This document shows, piece after piece, positions 1-5,261 of a DNA stretch of 5,261 bases; the stretch's first letter is position 1; every line of letters begins with the position of its first letter. The DNA is from Marinilabiliales bacterium. Lineage in GTDB: Bacteria > Bacteroidota > Bacteroidia > Bacteroidales > F082. The stretch covers positions 1 through 5,261 of the forward strand of contig PKSW01000083.1 of NCBI GenBank assembly GCA_002869465.1, in the 5' to 3' direction. The notes under the pieces were generated by a model. That model searched no databases. It saw only the letters and a program-made list of their open reading frames with translations, and had not been told where the DNA came from. The position numbers and the translations under genes were made by a program.

Positions 1-1
1 A

Positions 2-388
2 GGTAAATACCTGCCATTGACAATTGAAGAGGCTGTACAATGGACCACACAGATCTTACCTTTATTCGAAGAAGCAGAAGTGAAAATACTAAGAGTGGGG
101 TTGCATCCTTCCGAGGGACTTCTAAGTGGTCATGAATTGGTAGCAGGTCCTTTTCACCAGTCGTTTAAAGAACTGGTGCTCACCGAAATCTGGAAACAGC
201 GATTACAATTTCTGACAGAAAATAAGAATGAGAAAAATCTGACAGTTTATGTGCCTCCAAAGGAATTGAATTATGCGATTGGGTATGGTGCCGCCAATAA
301 AAACATGCTGCTTGAACAATTTGATACCGTTGAATTTGTATCAAAATCCGATCTTAAAGAGCGAAGTTTTGAATATTTACTTAACTGA
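2..388 (+). CDS. Elp3-like radical SAM protein, C-terminal part (partial at left edge)
   Basis: This is the last 128 residues of a gene whose start and catalytic core lie left of the window. The frame is open from base 2, so the TTG at base 17 (residue 6) is an internal Leu codon and not a start. The visible part resembles the C-terminal region of bacterial radical SAM proteins related to Elp3 (COG1243-like). It has a helix ending in LPLFEE, then RVGLHPSEG at residues 31-39, AGPFHQSF at 48-55 followed by a helix, and GYGAANKN at 94-101 where relatives have a similar Gly/Asn motif. The CxxxCxxC cluster motif of the radical SAM core would be upstream, so the enzyme class is inferred from the tail alone. 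Eukaryotic and archaeal Elp3 modifies tRNA wobble uridine; many short bacterial relatives have no assigned substrate. The stop overlaps the converging flavin reductase gene by 12 bases. Family fairly sure, function unknown. Confidence 0.65.
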   Translation, partial: GKYLPLTIEEAVQWTTQILPLFEEAEVKILRVGLHPSEGLLSGHELVAGPFHQSFKELVLTEIWKQRLQFLTENKNEKNLTVYVPPKELNYAIGYGAANKNMLLEQFDTVEFVSKSDLKERSFEYLLN

Positions 389-907
389 TGCGTATTTTGC
401 ATCTCCAAAAATGTGGAGAATTTCCCCAAAATACATACGGTGGTAATCTTTTGCGGGATAACTTTTCTCAATAACAGGATTCAGAAAATTTTCTGGTTTA
501 AAATCGTCCCAATAAGCTTTTTTACATTCGATAATTAATTCCGCTTCTTTAAATGCCGGCGCAGAAACAATCTGGGAAGAAACAATCGTTAACCCTGTTT
601 CAGAAATCTTATCACCATCCCTTCCAGATTTGGTACCCAGCAGGTTGAGGTCCTTTTTAAATTTTTTATCAAATGCTGCTAAAGTAAATGTATCGTACTT
701 TTCCATATACTCATAAGTGAATCGGGTAGGCCTCACCACCACAACAGCTATGGGTTTGTTCCACATGATTCCAAAATATCCCCAGGCTACGGTCATAGTA
801 TTGTAATGGTTTTTATCGAAATCGCCGCTGGTAAGTAAAAACCATTTGTTAAGCCAGAGTTCATTTATTTGTGTCAGGAATTGTGTTGGTTTGATTTGTT
901 GCATCAT
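377..907 (-). CDS. Flavin reductase-like FMN-binding split-barrel protein
   Basis: This 176-residue cytoplasmic protein matches the flavin reductase/DIM6-NTAB family, whose members bind FMN in a split beta-barrel and usually reduce it with NAD(P)H or use it as a tight cofactor. Visible hallmarks are NTMTVAWGYFGIMWNKP at residues 36-52 (flavin-binding strands and turn), VRPTRFTYEYME at 58-69, GTKSGRDGDK at 91-100 (the family's Ser/Gly-rich loop followed by an Asp-Lys), and a closing strand YHRMYFGEI at 155-163. The length is normal for the family. Two ATG codons lie in tandem at the start; the first was chosen, but the second is equally possible. There is no Shine-Dalgarno sequence, only an A-rich leader. 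It is the last gene of the minus-strand operon, 9 bases after the SDR stop. It could supply reduced flavin to a partner or act alone; the sequence does not say which. Confidence 0.88.
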   Translation of the reverse strand: MMQQIKPTQFLTQINELWLNKWFLLTSGDFDKNHYNTMTVAWGYFGIMWNKPIAVVVVRPTRFTYEYMEKYDTFTLAAFDKKFKKDLNLLGTKSGRDGDKISETGLTIVSSQIVSAPAFKEAELIIECKKAYWDDFKPENFLNPVIEKSYPAKDYHRMYFGEILHIFGDAKYASVK

Positions 908-916
908 TTTTTTATT

Positions 917-1693
917 TTAAAATCCATTGATTAAAAAACCACCGTCGACAACCAGGCATTCACCCGTAATGTAGGAGGCTGCCGGCATGCAAAGAAAAGC
1001 GACAGCAGAAGCTACTTCTTCTGGCTCAGCAATACGCCCTATTGGGGTTCTTTCAATAATATTGTTTAGGTACGCCTTATTTTTCAATAATTTATTTACT
1101 AGCGGAGTGCGTGTATACCAGGGGGCCACTGCATTTACCCGGATACCCTCCGGGGCCCATTCTCCTGCCAGGTTGCGGGTCAGTTGTATCAGCGCCGCTT
1201 TGGTCATCCCGTAAGGTGCTCCTGTTCTCACATGGGTCAATCCGGCAGTCGAAACGATATTAACCAATGCGCCTGCATCTGATCTTTTTAGAAACTCATA
1301 AGACCGCTGACAAATATCGAAAGCGGAATGCATATTCGTGTTGATAATCTGTAAATATTCTTCTTCAGAATAGGTAACCGTTTTCTTGCGGATATTCATT
1401 CCCACATTATTGACCACTATATCCAGTTTCCCGACATCTGCTTGAATCTTTTCAAACAGCCTGATGCGGTCTTCTTTGATGGTCACATCTGCCTTGCATC
1501 CCCATGCCTTGTGACCCTTTTCACGATATGTTGCCAATTGCTTATCAATCATTTGCTGATCGCGGGCTACAATAAAAACATGGGCTCCCAACTCAACAAA
1601 CTCGTCTGCTATGGCCAAGCCAATACCTTTGGTGCTACCTGTAATAAGCGCAATTTTACCTTCCAGCTTCCATTTCGACTTTTGCATGGACAT
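917..1693 (-). CDS. SDR-family NAD(P)-dependent oxidoreductase, tropinone-reductase-like
   Basis: This 258-residue classical short-chain dehydrogenase/reductase has a Rossmann fold. It shows the full motif set: TGSTKGIG at residues 18-25 (cofactor glycine motif), an Asp in ADV at 68-70 (adenine contact), NNVG at 95-98, and the catalytic tetrad Asn120, Ser148, Tyr161 and Lys165 (YGMTK). It also has PWYTRTPL at 191-198 and a C-terminal VDGG at 249-252. Lys22 in the glycine motif and Arg44 after the second beta strand suggest NADP(H) rather than NAD(H). PWYTRTPL resembles the tropinone-reductase-like subgroup; that name reflects homology and does not imply alkaloid metabolism. The true carbonyl or alcohol substrate cannot be read. 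The ATG at 1693 lies 1 base after the metallophosphoesterase stop, which implies coupled expression; an in-frame ATG two codons later (1687) is an alternative start. All catalytic residues are present, so it is probably active. Confidence 0.93.
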   Translation of the reverse strand: MSMQKSKWKLEGKIALITGSTKGIGLAIADEFVELGAHVFIVARDQQMIDKQLATYREKGHKAWGCKADVTIKEDRIRLFEKIQADVGKLDIVVNNVGMNIRKKTVTYSEEEYLQIINTNMHSAFDICQRSYEFLKRSDAGALVNIVSTAGLTHVRTGAPYGMTKAALIQLTRNLAGEWAPEGIRVNAVAPWYTRTPLVNKLLKNKAYLNNIIERTPIGRIAEPEEVASAVAFLCMPAASYITGECLVVDGGFLINGF

Positions 1694-1694
1694 T

Positions 1695-2849
1695 TTATTT
1701 AGAAAATTTTAATTTGATAGAAACGATCTCCGGCCTGTTTACCGTTCTGATTGGCGGCCCCCAACCACCAACACCACTTGAAACATAAAAATGTGTAGTG
1801 CCTTTCTTTTTATAACCCCAGCCTAATTCGTAAACCATGTTGGTAATATAATTAAAAGGCCACAACTGGCCATGATGTGTATGACCTGATAATTGCAAAT
1901 CAACCCCGTTTTGTTCTGCTATTTCTAGCTTAAAAGGCTGGTGATCCATTAAAATAATGGGCTTAGAACGGTCTAAATCCATCATAATTTCACTTAGCTC
2001 TTTACGTTTGCCGTTGGTAAATTGCCTGATGGTAAGGTCTTCCCTTCCAACCACGTAAAATGAATCATTGATCAGTAAAGCGGTGTCATTTAATAGTTCA
2101 ACACCATGTTCAGCAAGGTATTTTTTCGAAGCTTTCACACCACCAATATACTCATGATTGCCGGTTACCGCGTAAACACCATACCGGGCATCGAGTTGTT
2201 TAAGTATTTCGCCTACATTATTTTGAATAACAGGGGCAATATCTTCATCAATGATATCTCCCGGTATTAATATCAGATCAGGTTTGAGATTATTTACCTT
2301 ATCAACAATAATGGATAAATGCCTTTTTTCGATGGTAGTGCCGAGGTGAACATCGGAGAAGGCAACGATATGTAATTCTTCGATATTTCCACCATGTTTA
2401 TCAACTTCTAATTCAATGTTACGAACAACAGGAAACCAGGTGTTTATATGACCTGCCAACACAATGAACCCGGTAATTGAAATAACCGTAACCCCAATTA
2501 ATTTTCTTACTTTTTCAGGATTAGTAAATGCAGGCAGAAATCCAAAGATCATGTTCAGCAGCCTTACCAGGTCGATCAGAACAAGCTGAAGCAATAGGTA
2601 CACCATGATCCCGAGCCAGAAAGACCCCACCCAGATCAGTGTGGCCGTAAACCAGTTCACAGATACCCTTTCAAGGAATCGTCCGGCAAGGAACGCAACT
2701 GCCATGAATGAGACACCGAAAATCAGCCAGGTTTTTAAGGATGAACCCTGGGGTATAACAGATAATCCCCGTCTGATGATATAATAGTTGATTAGCGCGT
2801 AAAGCACCAATACGACCGAAAAGAAAATAATAAATCCGAAATTTTTCAT
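1695..2849 (-). CDS. Membrane-anchored metallophosphoesterase (YkuE/YaeI-like)
   Basis: This 384-residue protein has two parts. Residues 1-136 are hydrophobic, with about four membrane segments (roughly 5-25, 38-58, 66-93 and 116-136). Residues about 145-384 form a calcineurin-like phosphoesterase domain. Its metal-binding blocks are all visible: SDVHLG (Asp166, His168), PGDIID (Asp198), GNHEY (Asn231, His232), a lone His303 in DHQP, and GHTHHGQLWP (His323, His325). A binuclear metal centre is therefore expected to be intact. The GHTHxGQ ending and a membrane anchor are typical of the YkuE/YaeI-type group. Some members of that group cleave phosphate from lipid-linked or nucleotide substrates, but none can be assigned here. 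The length exceeds single-anchor relatives because of the extra membrane segments. It starts 13 bases after the DUF1295 stop and ends 1 base before the SDR start, inside the operon. With four segments the catalytic domain would be on the same side as the N-terminus; which side is not determined. Confidence 0.9.
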   Translation of the reverse strand: MKNFGFIIFFSVVLVLYALINYYIIRRGLSVIPQGSSLKTWLIFGVSFMAVAFLAGRFLERVSVNWFTATLIWVGSFWLGIMVYLLLQLVLIDLVRLLNMIFGFLPAFTNPEKVRKLIGVTVISITGFIVLAGHINTWFPVVRNIELEVDKHGGNIEELHIVAFSDVHLGTTIEKRHLSIIVDKVNNLKPDLILIPGDIIDEDIAPVIQNNVGEILKQLDARYGVYAVTGNHEYIGGVKASKKYLAEHGVELLNDTALLINDSFYVVGREDLTIRQFTNGKRKELSEIMMDLDRSKPIILMDHQPFKLEIAEQNGVDLQLSGHTHHGQLWPFNYITNMVYELGWGYKKKGTTHFYVSSGVGGWGPPIRTVNRPEIVSIKLKFSK

Positions 2850-2862
2850 AACTGCATAACAA

Positions 2863-3696
2863 TTATACAGCCACTTTGTTTTCCCTGCGTTTTTTCATCA
2901 TGGGGATACTTATAAAAACAAAAAGTAATGTGATAGAGAGAGGCCCAAAGATAGTCCACCACAAATCAACATTGTATGCCAGGGCAAACAAATACATTCC
3001 CCACCAAAAGAGTATCTCACCCATGTAGTTTGGAAAGCTCATGATGCCCCACAAACCTGTTTTCAGTAATTCATTTTTGCTTTTTCGTGTACGAAGATGC
3101 TTCCTGAGTTGGTTATCAGCGATGGTTTCAAGTGAAATAGCAACAATGGTAACTAACGTGGCCAGTGACATCAATATGGAAACCGGGGTTGTATTGGCAT
3201 TGATTGCATAATATACCGGCACCATGCCGGCAAACACCCATAAAGTGGGCATTAAATGAATACTGATGAAACTTGAAGGCCAGTAGAATATACCTGTTTT
3301 CTTCTTTATTTTAACATAGCGCCAGTCTTCATCATTAAATCCTTCCCACCTGAGCATCCAGTTCCAGGTAAGTCGCACACCCCAGGTAATCAAGAGTAAT
3401 ATCATGATCCAAATAGTGAAATCAGCCCCTGCAAATGGAAAACCATAGGCTTCATACAACCAGTAAAATGCTATAAAAATGGGCGCTACACTCCAATAAG
3501 GATCATACATACTGGAATTTTTGTACAACATGCTGAAAATAAAAACAACCAACGTAGCCACAATATCCGCAACCATTGTTTTCCTTAGAATGATGCTTAT
3601 GGGCAAATATTCCAACGTGACTATTGCTGCCAATCCGGCAATAATATATACCAACGCCACAATAACCAGGGCTTTTATTTTTTCCGTTTTATTCAT
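2863..3696 (-). CDS. DUF1295 / steroid 5-alpha-reductase-like integral membrane protein
   Basis: This 277-residue protein is almost wholly hydrophobic, with about seven or eight membrane segments (near residues 8-29, 43-58, 67-84, 92-111, 148-165, 173-192, 225-240 and 245-267) and a basic C-terminal tail (KKRRENK). It matches DUF1295, a branch of the superfamily that includes steroid 5-alpha-reductases and isoprenylcysteine methyltransferases. Visible hallmarks are WGVRLTWNWMLRWEGFNDED at 105-124, a family-like ETIADNQL at 190-197, and FPNYMGE at 221-227. The last corresponds to the Asn-x-x-Gly-Glu motif that contacts NADPH in steroid reductases. Relatives usually read RHPNYFGE, so the Arg-His here is replaced by Ser-Phe. 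The likely role is reduction of, or methyl transfer to, a lipid or isoprenoid-like molecule in the inner membrane, but the substrate is unknown. It is the first gene of the four-gene operon and sits directly behind the divergent promoter. Confidence 0.87.
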   Translation of the reverse strand: MNKTEKIKALVIVALVYIIAGLAAIVTLEYLPISIILRKTMVADIVATLVVFIFSMLYKNSSMYDPYWSVAPIFIAFYWLYEAYGFPFAGADFTIWIMILLLITWGVRLTWNWMLRWEGFNDEDWRYVKIKKKTGIFYWPSSFISIHLMPTLWVFAGMVPVYYAINANTTPVSILMSLATLVTIVAISLETIADNQLRKHLRTRKSKNELLKTGLWGIMSFPNYMGEILFWWGMYLFALAYNVDLWWTIFGPLSITLLFVFISIPMMKKRRENKVAV

Positions 3697-3709
3697 AAGT
3701 AGTTTAATG

Positions 3710-3717
3710 TATTTTTA
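3710..3717 (+). promoter_or_regulatory. Candidate -7 element for the DUF6873 gene
   Basis: TATTTTTA matches the Bacteroidota -7 consensus TAnnTTTG except for the last base. It would place transcription start near 3723 and leave a leader of about 17 bases before the ATG at 3740. No clear -33 TTG/TTTG element lies at the expected distance upstream. The position fits, but A/T-rich matches of this kind also occur by chance. Confidence 0.35.
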
Positions 3718-3725
3718 TGGAGTCG

Positions 3726-3733
3726 CAAAAATA
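3726..3733 (-). promoter_or_regulatory. Candidate -7 element for the four-gene minus-strand operon
   Basis: Read on the minus strand this is TATTTTTG, a perfect match to the Bacteroidota -7 consensus TAnnTTTG. It lies 29 bases upstream of the ATG at 3696, so transcription would start near 3720 with a leader of about 24 bases. A TTTG at 3757-3760 lies 23 bases further upstream and could serve as the -33 element, although that spacing is long. A second TATTTTTG copy lies at 3757-3764, just inside the DUF6873 coding region. Confidence 0.5.
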
Positions 3734-3739
3734 CAATTT

Positions 3740-4420
3740 ATGGTCATTCTGGCGAACAAAAATATTCCTGCACAGGCATTGCAACAGCTTTCTTCATATG
3801 GTGAGTTGATTTTATTGCAAACGGAAAAGATAACGTACCCTGCTATTTCAGGGCATCCGGATATTTTTAACTGTCCCATTGATGATATTTTAGTGGTTGC
3901 ACCCAATCTTCCGGCAGCATATCATAGCAAGCTTAGAATGCTGAATATAAATTTTGAAGTAGGTTATAAACCGATCGGAACAAAGTACCCGGAAACCGCC
4001 ATATATAATTGTGTTATCATCAATGATTTCCTCATTGGTAATACAAAGTTTATTGATAAAAAAATATTGGAATTAACTTCTGGAAAGGAGATTATCCATT
4101 CAAACCAGGGATATACCAGGTGCAATCTGTTGCCACTTGAAGATAATAGGTTTATTACTTCCGACAAAGGCATTGAAAAAGCCTTGGTTGAAAAAGGTCT
4201 GGAAGTGTTGTATGTAAACCCCGAGGGTATTCAATTACCCGGATTTGAGAACGGATTTATTGGCGGTGCTGCAGGGATCTTCAAAAATCAAATTTTTTTA
4301 ATTGGAAACCTTGATTACTTTCTGGAAGGAGAAAAAATCAGGCATTTTTTATCGGGATATGAGATCATCGAATTGTATGATGGTCCCCTCTTCGATGCCG
4401 GGAGCATACTTTTTCTTTAA
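3740..4420 (+). CDS. DUF6873 family protein (GME-fold related), function unknown
   Basis: This 226-residue soluble protein resembles DUF6873, a family assigned to the guanidino-modifying-enzyme (GME) fold, for which I know no established function. Conserved-looking blocks are GHPD at residues 38-41, GYTRCN at 124-129 (Cys128), SDKGI at 141-145, LPGFENGFIGGAAG at 166-179 and DGPLFDAGSI at 214-223. GME enzymes use Cys, His and acidic residues to act on guanidino groups. Cys128, His39 and the Asp residues are candidates only. The frame is open back to 3521, but those codons lie antisense to the DUF1295 gene. The ATG at 3740 was chosen because its MVILANKNIPAQ opening resembles the usual start of the family, and because an A-rich leader and a -7-like element precede it. 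An ATG at 3707 is the alternative. There is no signal peptide or membrane segment. The gene is transcribed alone and converges on the flavin oxidoreductase gene, 4 bases away. Confidence 0.78.
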   Translation: MVILANKNIPAQALQQLSSYGELILLQTEKITYPAISGHPDIFNCPIDDILVVAPNLPAAYHSKLRMLNINFEVGYKPIGTKYPETAIYNCVIINDFLIGNTKFIDKKILELTSGKEIIHSNQGYTRCNLLPLEDNRFITSDKGIEKALVEKGLEVLYVNPEGIQLPGFENGFIGGAAGIFKNQIFLIGNLDYFLEGEKIRHFLSGYEIIELYDGPLFDAGSILFL

Positions 4421-4424
4421 TCTT

Positions 4425-5261
4425 TTAGGTGGATTTCATAAACCCAACCTTATTCGACACACAATACACACCACCAGCATCCATGGCTGCTACACATCGG
4501 TTGCAATGATCGCAATCAGAGTTTTGAATTTCTCCTGAGGCTAATTTCTTCACAAAATCCGGATCCTGTATGGTGGCCCTGCCAATTTGGATAAAGTCAA
4601 ATCCGGCGTCCAGCACTTCATTAATGCCATCAAGAGAGTCGGCACCACCAATATAAATGACAGGAATGTCAACTGCTGCTTTTATTTTTTTGGCGCCCTC
4701 CATTAAAAATAAAGATTCATAAGGGTGTTCGGGCACCATAAACCGGCCAAACAATTTCAATCCGATCCTTTTAAGAATTTCGGTTTGGTTGTTACTCATT
4801 TCTTTCACTGGTAGGTTACCACGAAGCATCAAAAAGGGTACTTTGGAAGTAAAGCCTGCGCTTGGAATCAACGCACTGGCACCTGCCTGTTCAAAGGCCC
4901 TGGCTATTTGTATCGCATCTTCAATTTCAATGCCTTCTGGCATGCCATCCCTTTGGTTCATTTTTACCAGGATTGGAAAATCCTTCCCAACAGACTTTCG
5001 TACTTGTTGGATCACCTCAACCGGAAAACGTAAACGGTTTTCCAGGCTGCCACCATAGGTATCTTTTCTTTTGTTGGTCCAGGGAGAAAGAAATTGGCTG
5101 AGCAAATAACCGTGACCTGCGTGAATCTCAATGGCATCGAAACCGGCTTTTTTTGCTAGCGAAGCTGCATCTACAAAAGCTTTTATCTTTTCAGAAATAT
5201 CAGTTTCTGTCATTTCACGGCAGTATGACAAAGTAAATACACATAGCTTGGGAGATGCACC
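4425..5261 (-). CDS. NADH:flavin oxidoreductase, Old Yellow Enzyme family (partial at right edge)
   Basis: These are the last 278 residues of an FMN-dependent TIM-barrel oxidoreductase; the N-terminal part lies right of the window. The frame is open to base 5261, so the TTG at 5231 is an internal Leu and not a start. Counting from the edge, PREMT-like CREMTETDI at residues 14-22 leads to HAGHGYLLSQFLSP at 47-60, TYGGSLENRLRF at 68-79 and VKMNQRDG at 99-106. A late barrel strand YIGGADSL at 203-210 is followed by GFDFIQIGRATIQDPDF at 220-236, which forms the FMN phosphate site. Such enzymes reduce activated C=C bonds with NAD(P)H. The C-terminus carries Cys250, Cys253, Cys256 and Cys267, like the 4Fe-4S site of 2,4-dienoyl-CoA reductase-type members. 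The protein nevertheless ends 11 residues after the last Cys, so it lacks the FAD/NAD domain of those larger enzymes. The substrate is unknown. Confidence 0.9.
   Translation of the reverse strand, partial: GASPKLCVFTLSYCREMTETDISEKIKAFVDAASLAKKAGFDAIEIHAGHGYLLSQFLSPWTNKRKDTYGGSLENRLRFPVEVIQQVRKSVGKDFPILVKMNQRDGMPEGIEIEDAIQIARAFEQAGASALIPSAGFTSKVPFLMLRGNLPVKEMSNNQTEILKRIGLKLFGRFMVPEHPYESLFLMEGAKKIKAAVDIPVIYIGGADSLDGINEVLDAGFDFIQIGRATIQDPDFVKKLASGEIQNSDCDHCNRCVAAMDAGGVYCVSNKVGFMKST

Larger units (their letters stand above)
3708..3735. repeat. 9-bp inverted repeat in the divergent promoter region
   Basis: TGTATTTTT at 3708-3716 and its exact reverse complement AAAAATACA at 3727-3735 flank a 10-base spacer. 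The repeat fills most of the 43-base gap between the divergent DUF1295 and DUF6873 genes. It may be a regulator binding site, or it may just reflect two similar A/T-rich -7 promoter elements facing each other. The sequence cannot decide between these. Confidence 0.6.

Noticed and set aside
17..19. TTG as the start of a small complete gene at the left edge
   Set aside because: The frame is open upstream to base 2, and the protein aligns by eye with the C-terminal part of a longer radical SAM family.
271..471. Minus-strand 66-codon open frame
   Set aside because: It overlaps the ends of the radical SAM and flavin reductase genes in another frame and has no family resemblance.
987..1702. Plus-strand open frames at 987-1214 and 1442-1702
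   Set aside because: Both lie antisense within the SDR gene, whose motifs are complete, and neither translation resembles a known family.
2671..2862. Minus-strand 63-codon open frame
   Set aside because: It overlaps the start of the metallophosphoesterase gene in a different frame. The metallophosphoesterase reading there gives a sensible membrane segment.
3521..3739. Upstream extension of the DUF6873 reading frame to an ATG at 3521
   Set aside because: These codons are antisense to the N-terminal part of the well-supported DUF1295 gene. The translated extension has no family resemblance, and the homologous part starts at 3740.
3715..4173. Minus-strand open frames at 3715-3906 and 3964-4173
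   Set aside because: Both lie antisense within the DUF6873 gene and show no recognisable motif.
4411..4440. Possible terminator between the converging DUF6873 and flavin oxidoreductase genes
   Set aside because: Only 4 bases separate the stops, and I found no stem with a T tract there despite the T-rich run at 4411-4417.
4302..5101. Plus-strand open frames at 4302-4538, 4789-5058 and 4862-5101
   Set aside because: The first runs out of frame through the DUF6873 end; the others are antisense to the flavin oxidoreductase. None shows a protein-like motif pattern.
5229..5231. TTG as a start codon for the flavin oxidoreductase
   Set aside because: The frame stays open to the window edge, and the upstream residues (GASPKLCVFT) continue the expected protein. 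The family needs about 100 or more further N-terminal residues.

Overview
The window looks like chromosomal DNA from a member of the Bacteroidota. It is moderately AT-rich. The gene starts have A/T-rich leaders and no Shine-Dalgarno sequence. The one real intergenic promoter region carries matches to the Bacteroidota -7 element TAnnTTTG, and the protein set (Elp3-like radical SAM protein, DUF6873, DUF1295, single-domain flavin oxidoreductase with a C-terminal cysteine cluster) fits that phylum. I cannot name a genus. Coding density is almost complete: seven genes, two of them cut by the window edges, and no stretch over 50 bases without a gene. I saw no RNA gene, mobile element or CRISPR array.

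Layout: (1) bases 2-388, plus strand, the C-terminal part of an Elp3-like radical SAM protein. (2) Bases 3696-377, minus strand, a tight four-gene operon. In transcription order it encodes a DUF1295/steroid-5-alpha-reductase-like membrane protein, a membrane-anchored metallophosphoesterase, a short-chain dehydrogenase/reductase (SDR) and an FMN-binding flavin-reductase-like protein, with gaps of 13, 1 and 9 bases. Its last gene overlaps the radical SAM gene tail to tail by 12 bases. (3) Bases 3697-3739, a 43-base divergent promoter region holding an inverted repeat and face-to-face -7-like elements. (4) Bases 3740-4420, plus strand, a DUF6873 protein of unknown function. (5) Bases 4425-5261, minus strand, the C-terminal part of an Old Yellow Enzyme-type NADH:flavin oxidoreductase, which runs off the right edge and converges on the DUF6873 gene with only 4 bases between stops.

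The operon mixes two membrane proteins with two soluble oxidoreductases, and a third oxidoreductase lies nearby. This would fit remodelling of a lipid or isoprenoid-like substrate, but no substrate can be read from the sequence, and the genes may simply be co-transcribed housekeeping functions. No defence system or other clearly new system is visible. The best leads are the overlapping divergent promoter and the uncharacterised DUF6873 and DUF1295-metallophosphoesterase genes.
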